Source: Thermocatellispora tengchongensis (lineage in GTDB: Bacteria > Actinomycetota > Actinomycetes > Streptosporangiales > Streptosporangiaceae). From it: 64,000 bases of DNA. This document shows, piece by piece, positions 17,725-29,003 of this stretch (position 1 is its first letter; each line of letters opens with the position of its first letter). The stretch spans positions 1 to 64,000 of the forward strand of contig NZ_JACHGN010000030.1 in the NCBI RefSeq assembly GCF_014202315.1, written 5' to 3'. The position numbers were made by a program, and so were the translations under genes. The notes below the pieces were generated by a model. The model was not told the origin of the DNA and made no database searches. It saw only the letters and a list, made by a program, of their open reading frames with translations.

Positions 17725-18733
17725 CATCCGACCCGTGGGACCCGCGCATCCCGAGACCGAGCAGGACGCGCCGGCCGACGCCCAGGTGACGGCCGTCGGC
17801 GTACCGGAGGCGCCGCCGCTCCAGGAGCGCCCCGAGCAGCCCGACGCCGTGCCCGTCAAGCCCAAGGGCAGGCGCGACAAGCCGGCCAGCCTGTGGTCCG
17901 ACGCGTGGTACGACCTGCGCAGGCGCCCGCTGTTCCTCGGGGCGTCCGTCCTGATCGCCGTCCTGCTGGTCATGGCGATCTTCCCGCAGCTCTTCACCTC
18001 CATCGACCCCTACGACGCCAAGACCTGCGTCCTGGCCAACGCCCGGCAGGACATCAGCGCGGCGCACTGGTTCGGCACCGACAACCAGGGCTGCGACGTG
18101 TACGCGCGCACGATCTACGGCGCGCGCAACTCGATCGTGGTCGGCGTCAGCACCACCGTCGTCACCGCGCTCGTGGGCGGGCTGCTCGGCCTGATCGCCG
18201 GCTTCCGCAGCGGCGCCACCGACACCCTGCTGTCCCGGACCACGGAGATCTTCTTCGCGATCCCCCCGATCCTGGGCGCGCTGCTCATCCTGGCCATGTT
18301 CCGCACCGGCAACGTGTGGACGGTCATGCTGGCGCTGGCCGTACTGGCCTGGCCGATGACCTTCCGTATCATGCGGGCCGCGGTCATCACGGCCAAGAAC
18401 CAGGACTACGTGATGGCGGCGAGAGCACTGGGGGCGGGCCCGTGGCGGATCATGTTCCGGCACATCCTGCCCAACTCGATCGCGCCGGTGATCGTGGTGG
18501 CAACGATCAACCTGGGCAGCTTCATCGCCGCCGAGGCGGCGCTGTCGTTCCTCGGCGTCGGCATCCGCTCACCCGACATCTCCTGGGGCCTGATGATCGC
18601 CGAGGCGCGTGACAGGTTCCTGGAGGCGTGGGAGCCGCTGCTGTTCCCGGCGTTCATGCTCAGCCTGACGGTCCTGGCGTTCATCATGCTCGGCGACGCC
18701 GTGCGTGACGCGCTCGATCCGAAACTGCGGTAG
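17717..18733 (+). CDS. Peptide ABC transporter permease, DppC type
   Basis: A 338-residue second permease. A Pro/Asp-rich cytosolic N-terminus of about 60 residues is followed by WYDLRRRPLFLGASVLIAVL and five further helices. HWFGTDNQGCDVYARTIYGA and the coupling loop YVMAARALGAGPWRIMFRHI are hallmarks. It ends with VRDALDPKLR. Its ATG overlaps the previous stop by 8 bases, implying coupled translation. Confidence 0.95.
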   Translation: MSDIRPVGPAHPETEQDAPADAQVTAVGVPEAPPLQERPEQPDAVPVKPKGRRDKPASLWSDAWYDLRRRPLFLGASVLIAVLLVMAIFPQLFTSIDPYDAKTCVLANARQDISAAHWFGTDNQGCDVYARTIYGARNSIVVGVSTTVVTALVGGLLGLIAGFRSGATDTLLSRTTEIFFAIPPILGALLILAMFRTGNVWTVMLALAVLAWPMTFRIMRAAVITAKNQDYVMAARALGAGPWRIMFRHILPNSIAPVIVVATINLGSFIAAEAALSFLGVGIRSPDISWGLMIAEARDRFLEAWEPLLFPAFMLSLTVLAFIMLGDAVRDALDPKLR

Positions 18734-18745
18734 GAGGGGGGTACC

Positions 18746-19766
18746 GTGAAGAACACTGCGACCGACGTGTTGCCCGCCGAGGGAGGGCTGGGCAACGAGC
18801 CGCTGCTCGCCGTGGACGACCTGCACGTGGAGTTCGTCACCCGGGGCGGCCTGGTCAAGGCGGTCAACGGGGTGAGCTACACGCTTCAGCCCGGCGAGAC
18901 CCTGGCCGTGCTCGGCGAGTCCGGCTCGGGCAAGTCGGTGACCGCCCAGGCGATCATGGGCATCCTCGACATGCCGCCGGCCAGGATTCCCAAGGGCGAG
19001 ATCCGCTTCCGCGGCACCGACCTGCTGAAGCTGCCGGAGGACGCCAAGACCCAGATCCGCGGCCAGCGCATCGCGATGATCTTCCAGGACGCGCTGTCGG
19101 CGCTCAACCCGGTCTTCACCGTGGGCTGGCAGATCGGCGAGATGTTCCGGGTGCACCGGGGCATGTCCAAGCGCGACGCCGAGAAGAAGGCGGTCGAGCT
19201 GATGGACCGGGTGCGCATCCCGGCCGCCAAGGCGCGGGTGCACGACTACCCGCACCAGTTCTCCGGGGGCATGCGCCAGCGCATCATGATCGCCATGTCG
19301 ATCGCGCTGGACCCCGAGGTGCTGATCGCCGACGAGCCGACGACCGCGCTCGACGTGACCGTACAGGCGCAGATCATGGAGCTGCTCGCCGAGCTGCAGC
19401 GCGAGAGCAACATGGGCCTGATCCTGATCACGCACGACCTGGGCGTGGTCGCCGACGTCGCCGACAAGATCGCGGTCATGTACGCGGGGCGCATCGTGGA
19501 GAACGCCCCCGTGTTCGACATCTACAGGCACCCGGCCCACCCCTACTCCAAGGGCCTGCTGGAGTCGATCCCCCGGGTCGATCTCAAGGGCCAGGAGCTG
19601 TACGCGATCAAGGGTCTGCCGCCGAACCTGCTCAACATGCCCACGGGCTGCGCCTTCCACCCCCGGTGCCCGTACCGTCAGGACAACTGCGTGACCGACG
19701 TGCCCGAGCTGTACGAGATCAGCCCGGTGCGCAACAGCGCCTGCCACTACTGGAGGGAGGTCCTCG

Positions 19767-19783
<17 letters not shown>
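18746..19783 (+). CDS. Peptide ABC transporter ATP-binding protein, DppD type
   Basis: A 345-residue ATPase with Walker [10 protein letters not shown]-loop in [12 protein letters not shown], signature FSGGMRQR, Walker [14 protein letters not shown] and H-loop ITHDLG. The C-terminal oligopeptide-transporter extension has the cysteine cluster [14 protein letters not shown], which binds a 4Fe-4S cluster or zinc in related ATPases. The start is GTG at 18746 behind GGAGGGGGG. Confidence 0.95.
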
Positions 19784-20783
<1,000 letters not shown>

Positions 20784-20852
20784 GCCATCAGCCAAGTGGG
20801 CTGGGCCCTCGGTGCGCCCGAGCCCTGCGTATTGCGAAGCAATCGCCAAAAG

Positions 20853-20899
20853 CACGCGACAACCCTCCACAGGCCGGTCTTGTGGAGGGTTGTCGCGTG
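20853..20899. terminator. Strong bidirectional terminator, 18 bp perfect stem
   Basis: CACGCGACAACCCTCCAC (20853-20870) pairs perfectly with 20882-20899 across an 11-base loop. A run of T follows on the minus strand. It ends both the peptide importer operon (plus) and the small secreted protein gene (minus). Confidence 0.9.
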
Positions 20900-20918
20900 G
20901 TGTGGTGGTGAGGTGGTG

Positions 20919-21152
20919 TTACTGGAGGCCGCCGCCGAGGGCGCCGGTCACGCCGCCGAGGCCGCCGGCGCTGGAGCCGCCCAGGACGCCCCCCAGCGCG
21001 TTCTGGCCGGACTGGCTGCCCAGCAGGCTGCCGATCAGGTCGTTGACCGGGTCGGCCGACATGGGCACGTTGGTGTGGGCGGAGGCCGTGCCGGCGGAGC
21101 CGAGGACGGCGAGGCCGGCGATGGCGGTGGCGGCGAGAATGCGACGGATCAT
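20919..21152 (-). CDS. Small secreted Gly-rich protein
   Basis: A 77-residue precursor: MIRRILAATAIAGLAVLGSA, then TASA before a likely signal peptidase site, then about 50 residues that start AHTNVPMSADPVNDLIGSLL and end in Gly/Leu repeats (GGVLGG, GGLGGV, GGGL). The start is ATG 21152 behind GGGGGA; the longer open frame upstream is Arg-rich and non-coding. It resembles small exported proteins of sporulating actinomycetes, but I see neither the chaplin nor rodlin signature. It ends at the shared 18 bp terminator. Confidence 0.75.
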   Translation of the reverse strand: MIRRILAATAIAGLAVLGSAGTASAHTNVPMSADPVNDLIGSLLGSQSGQNALGGVLGGSSAGGLGGVTGALGGGLQ

Positions 21153-21348
21153 GGTGTTCCCCCGGATCGTGTTCCCGGGCGGTCCCTTGTCGGACCAGGC
21201 GTGGCGGGTGGACGCCGCGGATGCCGGACGTCTCCTTCGCCGGACGTCCACCAGCGGTCTGCCGTGCCCGGGTGGTTGGGTTCTGTTACGTCGGCCAGCC
21301 TGACAGCGCGGGCGGCCCCCGCGTCCCCTTCTTGACGGTTCGCTCACG

Positions 21349-22533
21349 TCAAACTGTGGCGATGATGGCAGAGCCATGACCGAACAGCCCCTGATTGGCC
21401 GCCAGACCGGCCCGCGGGTCCTCGATCTGACGGGGGCCGGCGGCGCCGCGGAGCTGGCGGGCCAGCTCGCACACCTGGGCGAGGGCCTGGGCGGGGATCG
21501 CCTCGCCGAACGACGCCAGGCCGCCGGAGGGGTTGACCGGCACCCGGCCGCCCAGGGCGGTGTCTCCGGCGCGCAGTAGCTTGGCGGCCTCGCCGGGCGG
21601 GCACAGGCCGATGTCCTCGCACCAGTCCAGCTCCAGGGCGGTGGACAGGTCGTACACCTCGGCGAGGGACAGGTCGCCGGGGCCGAGCCCCGCCTCCTCG
21701 TACGCCGCCTGGGCGATCGAGGCGCGGAAGGCGCGCGGCGGCGTGGCCCCGGGCAGCGCGTCGGTGGCGAAGTCGGGCAGCCCGAGCACCGGGTCTGGGT
21801 AGGACGGGGTGACCGTGGAGACCGCGGCGATCCGCACCAGCGGGCGGGGCGCGCCGTGACGGCGGGCGTACCGTTCGGAGGCCAGCACCATGGCGGCGCC
21901 GCCGTCGGAGGTCGCGCAGATGTCCATCAGCCGCAGCGGGTCGGCCACCATGGGCGAGGCGAGCACCTCGGCGGCGGTGACCGGCCGGCGGTAGCGGGCG
22001 AGCGGGTTGAGCGCGCCGGCGCGGGCGTTCTTGACCTTGACCGCGGCGAAGTCGGCGGGGGTGTCGCCGTACACGGCCATGCGGCGGCGGGCGTACAGGG
22101 CGAAGTACGCCGGGTTGGTGGCGCCGAGCAGGCGGAAGCGCAGCCAGTCGGGGTCGTCGGGCCGCTCGCCGCCGACGGGGGCGAAGAAGCCCTTGGGGGT
22201 GGAGTCGGCCCCGACGACCAGCGCGAGGTCGCACAGCCCGGCCAGGATGCGCGTACGCGCGATGTCCAGGGCCTGCGCGCCCGAGGCGCAGGCGGCGTAG
22301 CAGGAGGCGACGCGGGCGCCGGTCCAGCCGAGTGCCTGGGCGAAGGCGGCGCCGGAGACGAAGCCCGGGTAGCCGTTCCTGATGGTGTCGGCGCCGACGA
22401 CGTACTGGATCTCGGGCCACTCCACGCCGGCGTCGGCCAGCGCCTCGCGGGCCGCGGCGAGGCCGTAGTCCAGGAAGGGGCGTCCCCACTTGCCCCAGGG
22501 GTGCATGCCGATGCCCAGCACGACGACGCTCAC
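21349..22533 (-). CDS. Thiolase-like lipid-transfer protein
   Basis: A 394-residue thiolase-fold protein. The nucleophile region is CYAACASGAQALDIAR, with probable catalytic Cys82. The C-terminal NPSGG is present, but the following segment reads FGEAIPAQA where thiolases have GHPxGATG, so the second catalytic His is missing. This variation is typical of lipid-transfer/aldolase-type (Ltp) members working with a DUF35 partner. The GTG at 22533 overlaps the TGA of the upstream DUF35 gene, so the two are a coupled pair. Substrate is unknown; acyl-CoA or steroid side-chain aldol cleavage is possible. Confidence 0.85.
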   Translation of the reverse strand: MSVVVLGIGMHPWGKWGRPFLDYGLAAAREALADAGVEWPEIQYVVGADTIRNGYPGFVSGAAFAQALGWTGARVASCYAACASGAQALDIARTRILAGLCDLALVVGADSTPKGFFAPVGGERPDDPDWLRFRLLGATNPAYFALYARRRMAVYGDTPADFAAVKVKNARAGALNPLARYRRPVTAAEVLASPMVADPLRLMDICATSDGGAAMVLASERYARRHGAPRPLVRIAAVSTVTPSYPDPVLGLPDFATDALPGATPPRAFRASIAQAAYEEAGLGPGDLSLAEVYDLSTALELDWCEDIGLCPPGEAAKLLRAGDTALGGRVPVNPSGGLASFGEAIPAQALAQVCELARQLRGAAGPRQIEDPRAGLAANQGLFGHGSAIIATV

Positions 22534-22946
22534 GACGGCGGCCCCCACATCCAGACCGTGGCCCCGTCGGCGAGCGGGCCGCTGGTGAGTTCGACTTCCA
22601 TGCCGACGCGCAGATCGGCGACGGTGAGGCCGGGGATGGTCTGGCCGAGCACGACCAGGCCCTCGGGCAGTGCCACGGCGGCGAGGGTGATCGGCGTGTA
22701 CGGGTCGGCGGCGACGTACGGGGCCGGGGGCGGGTAGCAGGCGTTGGTGTAGGACCACACCGTGCCCCGGCGCGACAGCCGGGTCTCGGTGAGGCCGGTC
22801 GCCCCGCAGCGGGGGTTGCGGCAGTGGCCGCCGCGCGGCGGGAACCACAGGGCGCCGCAGGCGGTGCAGCGTGTGGCGAGCAGGTGGGTCGCGCCGTCCT
22901 CCACGATGAACCACCCGCGAACCGCCGGTTCGCCGATCCGGGTCAC
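22530..22946 (-). CDS. Zn-ribbon/OB-fold (DUF35) protein, partner of the thiolase-like protein
   Basis: A 138-residue acyl-CoA-binding partner. It has a rubredoxin-like zinc ribbon, CTACGALWFPP then CRNPRC, and a C-terminal OB fold (GTVWSYTNACYPPPAPY onward). Such proteins activate Ltp-type thiolases and aldolases. GTG 22946 is preferred, with GAGGA upstream; an in-frame TTG at 22982 would add 12 residues. Its stop overlaps the start of the thiolase-like gene (GTGA). Confidence 0.87.
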   Translation of the reverse strand: MTRIGEPAVRGWFIVEDGATHLLATRCTACGALWFPPRGGHCRNPRCGATGLTETRLSRRGTVWSYTNACYPPPAPYVAADPYTPITLAAVALPEGLVVLGQTIPGLTVADLRVGMEVELTSGPLADGATVWMWGPPS

Positions 22947-22989
22947 GCGCCCATCCTCGCACGTGGCCAAGCGCTTGCTCAAGAGAGGG

Positions 22990-24303
22990 TCATCGCCGCC
23001 TGCTCCGGATCACCACCGTCGCCGCCATGGCCAGCGTCAGCATGACCAGCGCGGCCCCGATGGCCGGGCGCGAGCCCTCCGACTCCACCGGCGCAGGGCC
23101 GCCGCCGAAGTACATCCGGCCGAGGTCGGCCCCGCCCGGCACCGCGGGCAGGGCCTGGCGCGGGGGCGCGGCCGTCGTGCCGGGGACGGCCGGCGCCCCC
23201 GCGCGCCGGGCGATGCGGGCGGCCTCGCGCAGCGCCAGCGCGGCGTTGACCACGCCGTGCCCGTACGCCGGGTCGTGCGCGTGCCCGGGAAAGCGCCCGT
23301 ACCTGGTGGCGCGGTCGGGGGCCGCCCGGTACGCCGGCGAGGCCGCCGGGCGGCGGGTGACGCCCTGCTCGATGGCCCGGCGGACCTGGGCCGGGCGCAG
23401 GGCGGGGTACTCGGCCCGGATCAGCGCCGCCACGCCCGCCACCAGCGCCGCGGCCGAGCTGGTGCCGTCGCCCACGACGTACGACGTCGTGCCGTCGGCG
23501 CTGACGATCCGCGCACCGGGCGCGGTCACCGACACGTACGGCTGCCGGTTGGAGAACGAGGTGATCCGCAGCCGCTCGTCCACCGCGCCCACCGCGATCA
23601 CCCCGGGGTAGGCGGCGGGGAAGTTCTTCCGGTTGGCGCCCGCGCCGTCGTTGCCCGAGGACGCCACCAGCACGGCGCCGCGGCGCAGGGCGTACTGCAC
23701 GGCCTCCTCCTCGGCCGCCGAGCCCTCCCAGGTGCCGCTGCCGCCGCCCAGCGACATGCTGATCACGTCGGCGCCGTGGTCGGCGGCGTACCTGATGCCC
23801 CTGGCCAGCGCGTCGGAGCCGACCGGCCTGGACCGCGAGCGCAGCGGGTCGTCGTTCTCCAGGGTGACCCGGATCGAGAGGATCTCGGCGGCGGGGGCGA
23901 TGCCGAGCACGCCCCGCTCCCTGCCGGGGCCGTGGCCGCGTCCGGCGATCAGGCTGGCCATGGCGGTGCCGTGGTGGCCCCAGTGGCGGGAGTCGCGCCG
24001 GCCGCCGGTGAGGTCGGGCCCCTGGGTGACCACCCCGGCGAGGTCGGGGTGGCGCGGGTTGACGCCGGTGTCGAGCACCGCGACCACGACGCCCTCGCCC
24101 TGGCTGCGCCGCCACGCCTTCTCGGCCTCCAGCGCGCGCAGCGGCCACTGCTGGGCGCGCGCGGTGGTGCCGATGTCGTCGCCGGGCCAGGCGCCCAGGT
24201 CGCCGGGGCGGGCCGGGGACGCGCCGCAGGAGGCGGGCACGGCGATGGCCAGGCACACCAGCGCGCACAGCACGGGTGCGAGCCGGGCCGCCGCCGGGGT
24301 CAA
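22990..24303 (-). CDS. S8 family serine protease, mycosin-like
   Basis: A 437-residue secreted, membrane-anchored subtilase. A hydrophobic signal at about 7-25 is followed by the triad D78 (VAVLDTG), H111 (HHGTAMA) and S282 (GDGTSSAAA), and near the C-terminus AIGAALVMLTLAMAATVVIR then RRR is a membrane anchor. This is the mycosin (MycP) layout, in which the protease stays bound outside the membrane at ESX secretion systems. No ESX genes are in the window. The start is TTG 24303, whose bases overlap the TGA of the upstream gene (TTGA), so it is translated together with the membrane protein before it. Confidence 0.88.
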   Translation of the reverse strand: MTPAAARLAPVLCALVCLAIAVPASCGASPARPGDLGAWPGDDIGTTARAQQWPLRALEAEKAWRRSQGEGVVVAVLDTGVNPRHPDLAGVVTQGPDLTGGRRDSRHWGHHGTAMASLIAGRGHGPGRERGVLGIAPAAEILSIRVTLENDDPLRSRSRPVGSDALARGIRYAADHGADVISMSLGGGSGTWEGSAAEEEAVQYALRRGAVLVASSGNDGAGANRKNFPAAYPGVIAVGAVDERLRITSFSNRQPYVSVTAPGARIVSADGTTSYVVGDGTSSAAALVAGVAALIRAEYPALRPAQVRRAIEQGVTRRPAASPAYRAAPDRATRYGRFPGHAHDPAYGHGVVNAALALREAARIARRAGAPAVPGTTAAPPRQALPAVPGGADLGRMYFGGGPAPVESEGSRPAIGAALVMLTLAMAATVVIRSRRR

Positions 24304-25037
24304 CGGGTGAGCTCCCGGTGCAGGGCGCGCGCCAGGTCGCGGGCCGCCCTGGCCACCCGCGGGTCGGCGCGGCGGCCGGGCTCGTACGGGCGGCCGTCGG
24401 CGTGGCCGGCGGCGGTGAGCACCACGTAGCGGTCGTAGCCGGCGGCCACGGCCCCGGCGACGTACTGGCGTTCGCCGAACCTCTCGGCGGGCCCGCCGGG
24501 GAACGCGGCCGGCAGCACGGTCGGGGGCCGTTCGGGGGCGTGGCGGCCCGCCTTGGGCAGGGCGAGCCCGTGCACGTCGAGCCCGCCCGCGAGGGGCGGG
24601 GGCGCGGCGGTGGCGGCGTCGGACAGCACGGCGATGCCCGCGGTCACGACGTAGGTCTCGGTGACGTCGGTGTAGGTGGCGCGCAGCGTGGTCAGGCAGC
24701 CGAGCGGGGCCAGCGCGCGGGCGGCGGCGGGCTGCAGCGCGCGGGCGCAGGGGGCCTCGGCCGCCACCCCGGCCAGGACGTAGCGGACCCGGGCGCCCGA
24801 CGGGCTCGTGCCGGGCAGCGAGGGCGGGAAGACCCGGGCCACCGGCCAGGAGCGCCACCGCTCGCGCACCGGCGGGCCCGCGCCGCCGTGGGCGGGCGGC
24901 CAGGAGAACGCGACCAGCACGGCCAGCGCGAGCAGGACCGGCGGCACGAGCGCCCAGGCGGACGGCCTGCGCCTGCGGCGGCACCCGTGGCGACCCCGGC
25001 GGCCCGGCCCGCGGATCTGGTGACGTGCTTCGGTCAC
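24300..25037 (-). CDS. Single-pass membrane protein cotranscribed with the mycosin-like protease
   Basis: A 245-residue protein of unknown family. An Arg-rich cytosolic start is followed by one helix (AWALVPPVLLALAVLVAFSW) and an exported domain of about 190 residues with two cysteines (APCARAL, PLGCLTT) that could form a disulfide. GTG 25037 with a GAGG site is preferred over an upstream ATG (25121) that lacks one. Coupling to the protease suggests a substrate, inhibitor or scaffold for it. Confidence 0.68.
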   Translation of the reverse strand: MTEARHQIRGPGRRGRHGCRRRRRPSAWALVPPVLLALAVLVAFSWPPAHGGAGPPVRERWRSWPVARVFPPSLPGTSPSGARVRYVLAGVAAEAPCARALQPAAARALAPLGCLTTLRATYTDVTETYVVTAGIAVLSDAATAAPPPLAGGLDVHGLALPKAGRHAPERPPTVLPAAFPGGPAERFGERQYVAGAVAAGYDRYVVLTAAGHADGRPYEPGRRADPRVARAARDLARALHRELTR

Positions 25038-25230
25038 GGCGCCTCGGTCAAGGTCGTGCCCGGCTCGTGGACGAGGGGCGGTGGTACGAGGGCACCGGGC
25101 CTGGGCCGGTGCGGGGCTCATTCTGACACGGGGTCCCGCGAATAATCAGGCGCATCGGTAAACACGTAGATACGCGGAGTAACGAGAATTCTGCGCCCCT
25201 AAATCGCCATATTGCGTGATATGTCCGGCA

Positions 25231-26037
25231 CTACGCTGCCGGCGCCAGCCGTACGTGCGCCCCCGGCGGCAGCCCGAGGAGCTGCGCCGCGTCGCCCGAG
25301 TTGACCGCGAAGGCCACGAGCCCGGCCGAGTCGGCGAACGCCACCAGCTCGCCCGGCGGCACCGACGCGAAGCTCTCCCGGAACGGCATGGACAGCCGTC
25401 TGCGCCCCAGCCACACCGCGATCGTGTCGCCCGGCCGCACGCCGAGCGCGGCGACGTCCGCGGCCGTGATCGACAGTTGCGTGTTGCCGTAGCCGTCCAC
25501 CGAGACCACCTCGCCCTCGACCGAGCCCTCGCGCAGGTGCGAGGTCGGCTCGGGCAGCGACACCAGGCGGCTCAGCTCCAGCTCGGGCCCGAGGTCGGCG
25601 GGCCTGCGCCCGGTCACCAGGTGCGCGGCGACCGGCGCGAACACGTCGCGGCCGTGGAAGGTCGGCGAGACCGGTTTGCGGAACAGGGCGTCGTTGGTGA
25701 TCTCGTACGCCGCCGTCGCCCCGCCGCTGGCGTGGATCGCCCACGACAGCAGCCCGTTGTCGGGCCCGAGGAACACCCGGTCACCCGCCTCGACGGCGAC
25801 CGCGCGGCGCGGGCCGCCCGCGTTCGGATCGACGAGCCCGACGTGCACCCCGGGCGGCAGATAGGGCACGGTCTGGGCGAGTATGGCGGCCCCGCGGCGC
25901 ACGTCTCCCGCGGGGACGAGGTGGCAGACGTCGATGATGCGCGCCTGCGGCGCTATGCCGGCGATGACGCCGTGACAGGAGGCCACGAAGCCGTCTTCGA
26001 GGCCGTAGTCGGTGAGTAGCGTTATGACAGTGGTCAC
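25231..26037 (-). CDS. SAM hydroxide adenosyltransferase (DUF62, SAM chlorinase/fluorinase fold)
   Basis: A 268-residue member of the DUF62 family, whose characterised members split S-adenosylmethionine with water into adenosine and methionine, and whose relatives are the fluorinase and chlorinase. Conserved pieces are ITLLTDYGLEDGFV at the N-terminus, the DVCHLVPAGDVRRGA segment, FLGPDNGLLSWA and FHGRDVFAPVAA, which carry the Asp/Arg/His residues of hydrolytic members. The start is GTG 26037 without a ribosome binding site, so the message may be leaderless; the longer frame upstream is not coding-like. It is divergent from the DUF3263 gene. Confidence 0.87.
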   Translation of the reverse strand: MTTVITLLTDYGLEDGFVASCHGVIAGIAPQARIIDVCHLVPAGDVRRGAAILAQTVPYLPPGVHVGLVDPNAGGPRRAVAVEAGDRVFLGPDNGLLSWAIHASGGATAAYEITNDALFRKPVSPTFHGRDVFAPVAAHLVTGRRPADLGPELELSRLVSLPEPTSHLREGSVEGEVVSVDGYGNTQLSITAADVAALGVRPGDTIAVWLGRRRLSMPFRESFASVPPGELVAFADSAGLVAFAVNSGDAAQLLGLPPGAHVRLAPAA

Positions 26038-26154
26038 ACTTTGTGACTGTACGTCGCGGCATCGCCCGGGAACAGCGGCCGGTCGCGGACTACGATGGCT
26101 CCGGGCCGCGTGCGCGTGGCGCGAATCGCCGCGCGCCCGACGCGAGGAGGAAGC

Positions 26155-26577
26155 ATGGACGCTGCACCGGTCAACGGTGACAGTGCCGCACCCCAAGCAG
26201 CCACACCCTCAGCCACAACCGACGCCATACCCGACCCGTCCCCCGCCACGATCCCCCCGGCCGACCATCCCGAGACAGGCCATCCCGAGACAGGCCATCC
26301 CGAGACAGGCCATCCCGAGACACAGCATCCCCTGACCGGCCGCGACCGTGACCTCCTCGCCTTCGAGCGCCAGTGGTGGCGTCACGCGGGCGCCAAGGAG
26401 CAGGCGATCCGCGAGACCTTCGGTATTTCGGCCACCCGTTACTACCAACTGCTCGGCGAGCTCATCGACAGGCCCGAAGCGCTCGCCCACGATCCCATGC
26501 TGGTCAAGCGCCTGCGCCGGATGCGGGCCGACCGCAGGCGCGACCGCGCCGCACGCCGCCTCGGCATGCGTCCTTGA
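26155..26577 (+). CDS. DUF3263 DNA-binding-like protein with HPETG repeats
   Basis: A 140-residue protein. The C-terminal two thirds is DUF3263: LTGRDRDLLAFERQWWRHAG then KEQAIRETFGISATRYYQLL, a helix-turn-helix-like actinobacterial domain. The first 60 residues are disordered and Ala/Pro-rich and contain four tandem pentapeptides HPETG/HPETQ from a 15 bp DNA repeat. ATG 26155 follows AGGAGGAAGC. It precedes otsB by 21 bases and is likely cotranscribed. The sequence is not an LPXTG sorting signal: it is internal and lacks a membrane tail. Confidence 0.85.
   Translation: MDAAPVNGDSAAPQAATPSATTDAIPDPSPATIPPADHPETGHPETGHPETGHPETQHPLTGRDRDLLAFERQWWRHAGAKEQAIRETFGISATRYYQLLGELIDRPEALAHDPMLVKRLRRMRADRRRDRAARRLGMRP
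26266..26325 (+). repeat. 15 bp in-frame tandem repeat, four copies
   Basis: CATCCCGAGACAGGC is repeated exactly three times (26266-26310); the fourth copy (26311-26325) differs at the end. It lies in frame within the DUF3263 gene and encodes HPETG units, so copy number can change without a frameshift. Confidence 0.92.
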
Positions 26578-26598
26578 TCCACCGGGTAAGGAGAGCGG

Positions 26599-27464
26599 AT
26601 GACCGACGAGGTTGCCTCCGTGTTGCCGCCCGCCCGTACGGCCGCGGGCGCCGTCGGGCTGGACGCGATCGTGTCCGACCCGTCCGGGGCCGTGATCGGG
26701 CTCGACTTCGACGGCACCCTGTCGCCGATCGTGCCCGACCCGGCCTCCGCCCGCGTCCATCCCGAGGCGCCGGGCGTACTCGCCGAGCTGGGCCCGATGG
26801 TCGGCGCGATCGTGGTGCTGACCGGACGCCCCGCGGCCGTCGCGATCGAGTACGGCGCTAGCCCGGGGCCCGGTCCCGGCCTGACCGACGTGCCGGGGCT
26901 GGTGGTCCTCGGGCAGTACGGCGCCGAGCGCTGGGAGGCGGGCGAGGTGACCTCCCCGCCGCCCCCGCGCGGTGTTGACGCCGTCCGCGGCGCCCTGCCC
27001 GGGGTGCTGCTCTCGCTCGGCGTGCGCGATGCGTACATCGAGGACAAGGGCCGGGCGCTGGCCGTGCACACCCGCAGGTCCGCCGACCCCGACGCCACCC
27101 TCGGCGCGCTGCGCGGCCCGCTCGCCCGCCTCGCCCGCGAGCACGGCCTGACCGTCGAGCCCGGCAAGATGGTCATCGAGCTGCGCCCGCCGGGCGTGGA
27201 CAAGGGGCACGCGCTGCGCGCCTTCCTGGCCGAGCGCGGGGCGCGCTCGGTGCTGTTCGCCGGCGACGACCTCGGCGACCTCGCGGCGTACAACGCCGTG
27301 CGCGAGTCGGGCCTGCCCGGCGTCACGGTGTGCAGCCGCTCCCACGAGACCGCCCCCGAGCTCGCCGACCGCGCCGACCTGATCGTCGAGGGCCCCGACG
27401 GCGTCGTGGCCCTGCTCCGCGCGCTGACCCGGGTGCTCGGCAAGGGCCAGGCGGCTCAATACGG

Positions 27465-27468
<4 letters not shown>
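26599..27468 (+). CDS. otsB: Trehalose-6-phosphate phosphatase
   Basis: A 289-residue HAD-superfamily phosphatase making trehalose from trehalose-6-phosphate. The nucleophile motif is GLDFDGTLSPI (D36, D38); VVLTGRP is motif II, KMVIELRPPGVDKGHALRAF contributes the conserved lysine, and FAGDDLGDLAAY is motif IV. The start ATG follows AAGGAGAG. It converges on otsA, and the two stop codons overlap (TTAG, 27465-27468), so the messages are antisense at their ends. Confidence 0.95.
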
Positions 27469-28898
<1,430 letters not shown>

Positions 28899-29003
28899 GA
28901 TCGACCTACCGTTCCCTCGCCTGGGACGCTTGCCGGAAGGTTAACCAACCTTGACGCCCGACCATAGGATGTCCTCGACCATACGCAGGATGGGGACCCC
29001 GGA

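Noticed and set aside
26266..26325. HPETG repeats read as sortase LPXTG-type signals
   Set aside because: The units are near the N-terminus of a cytosolic DUF3263 protein, with no signal peptide or membrane tail.
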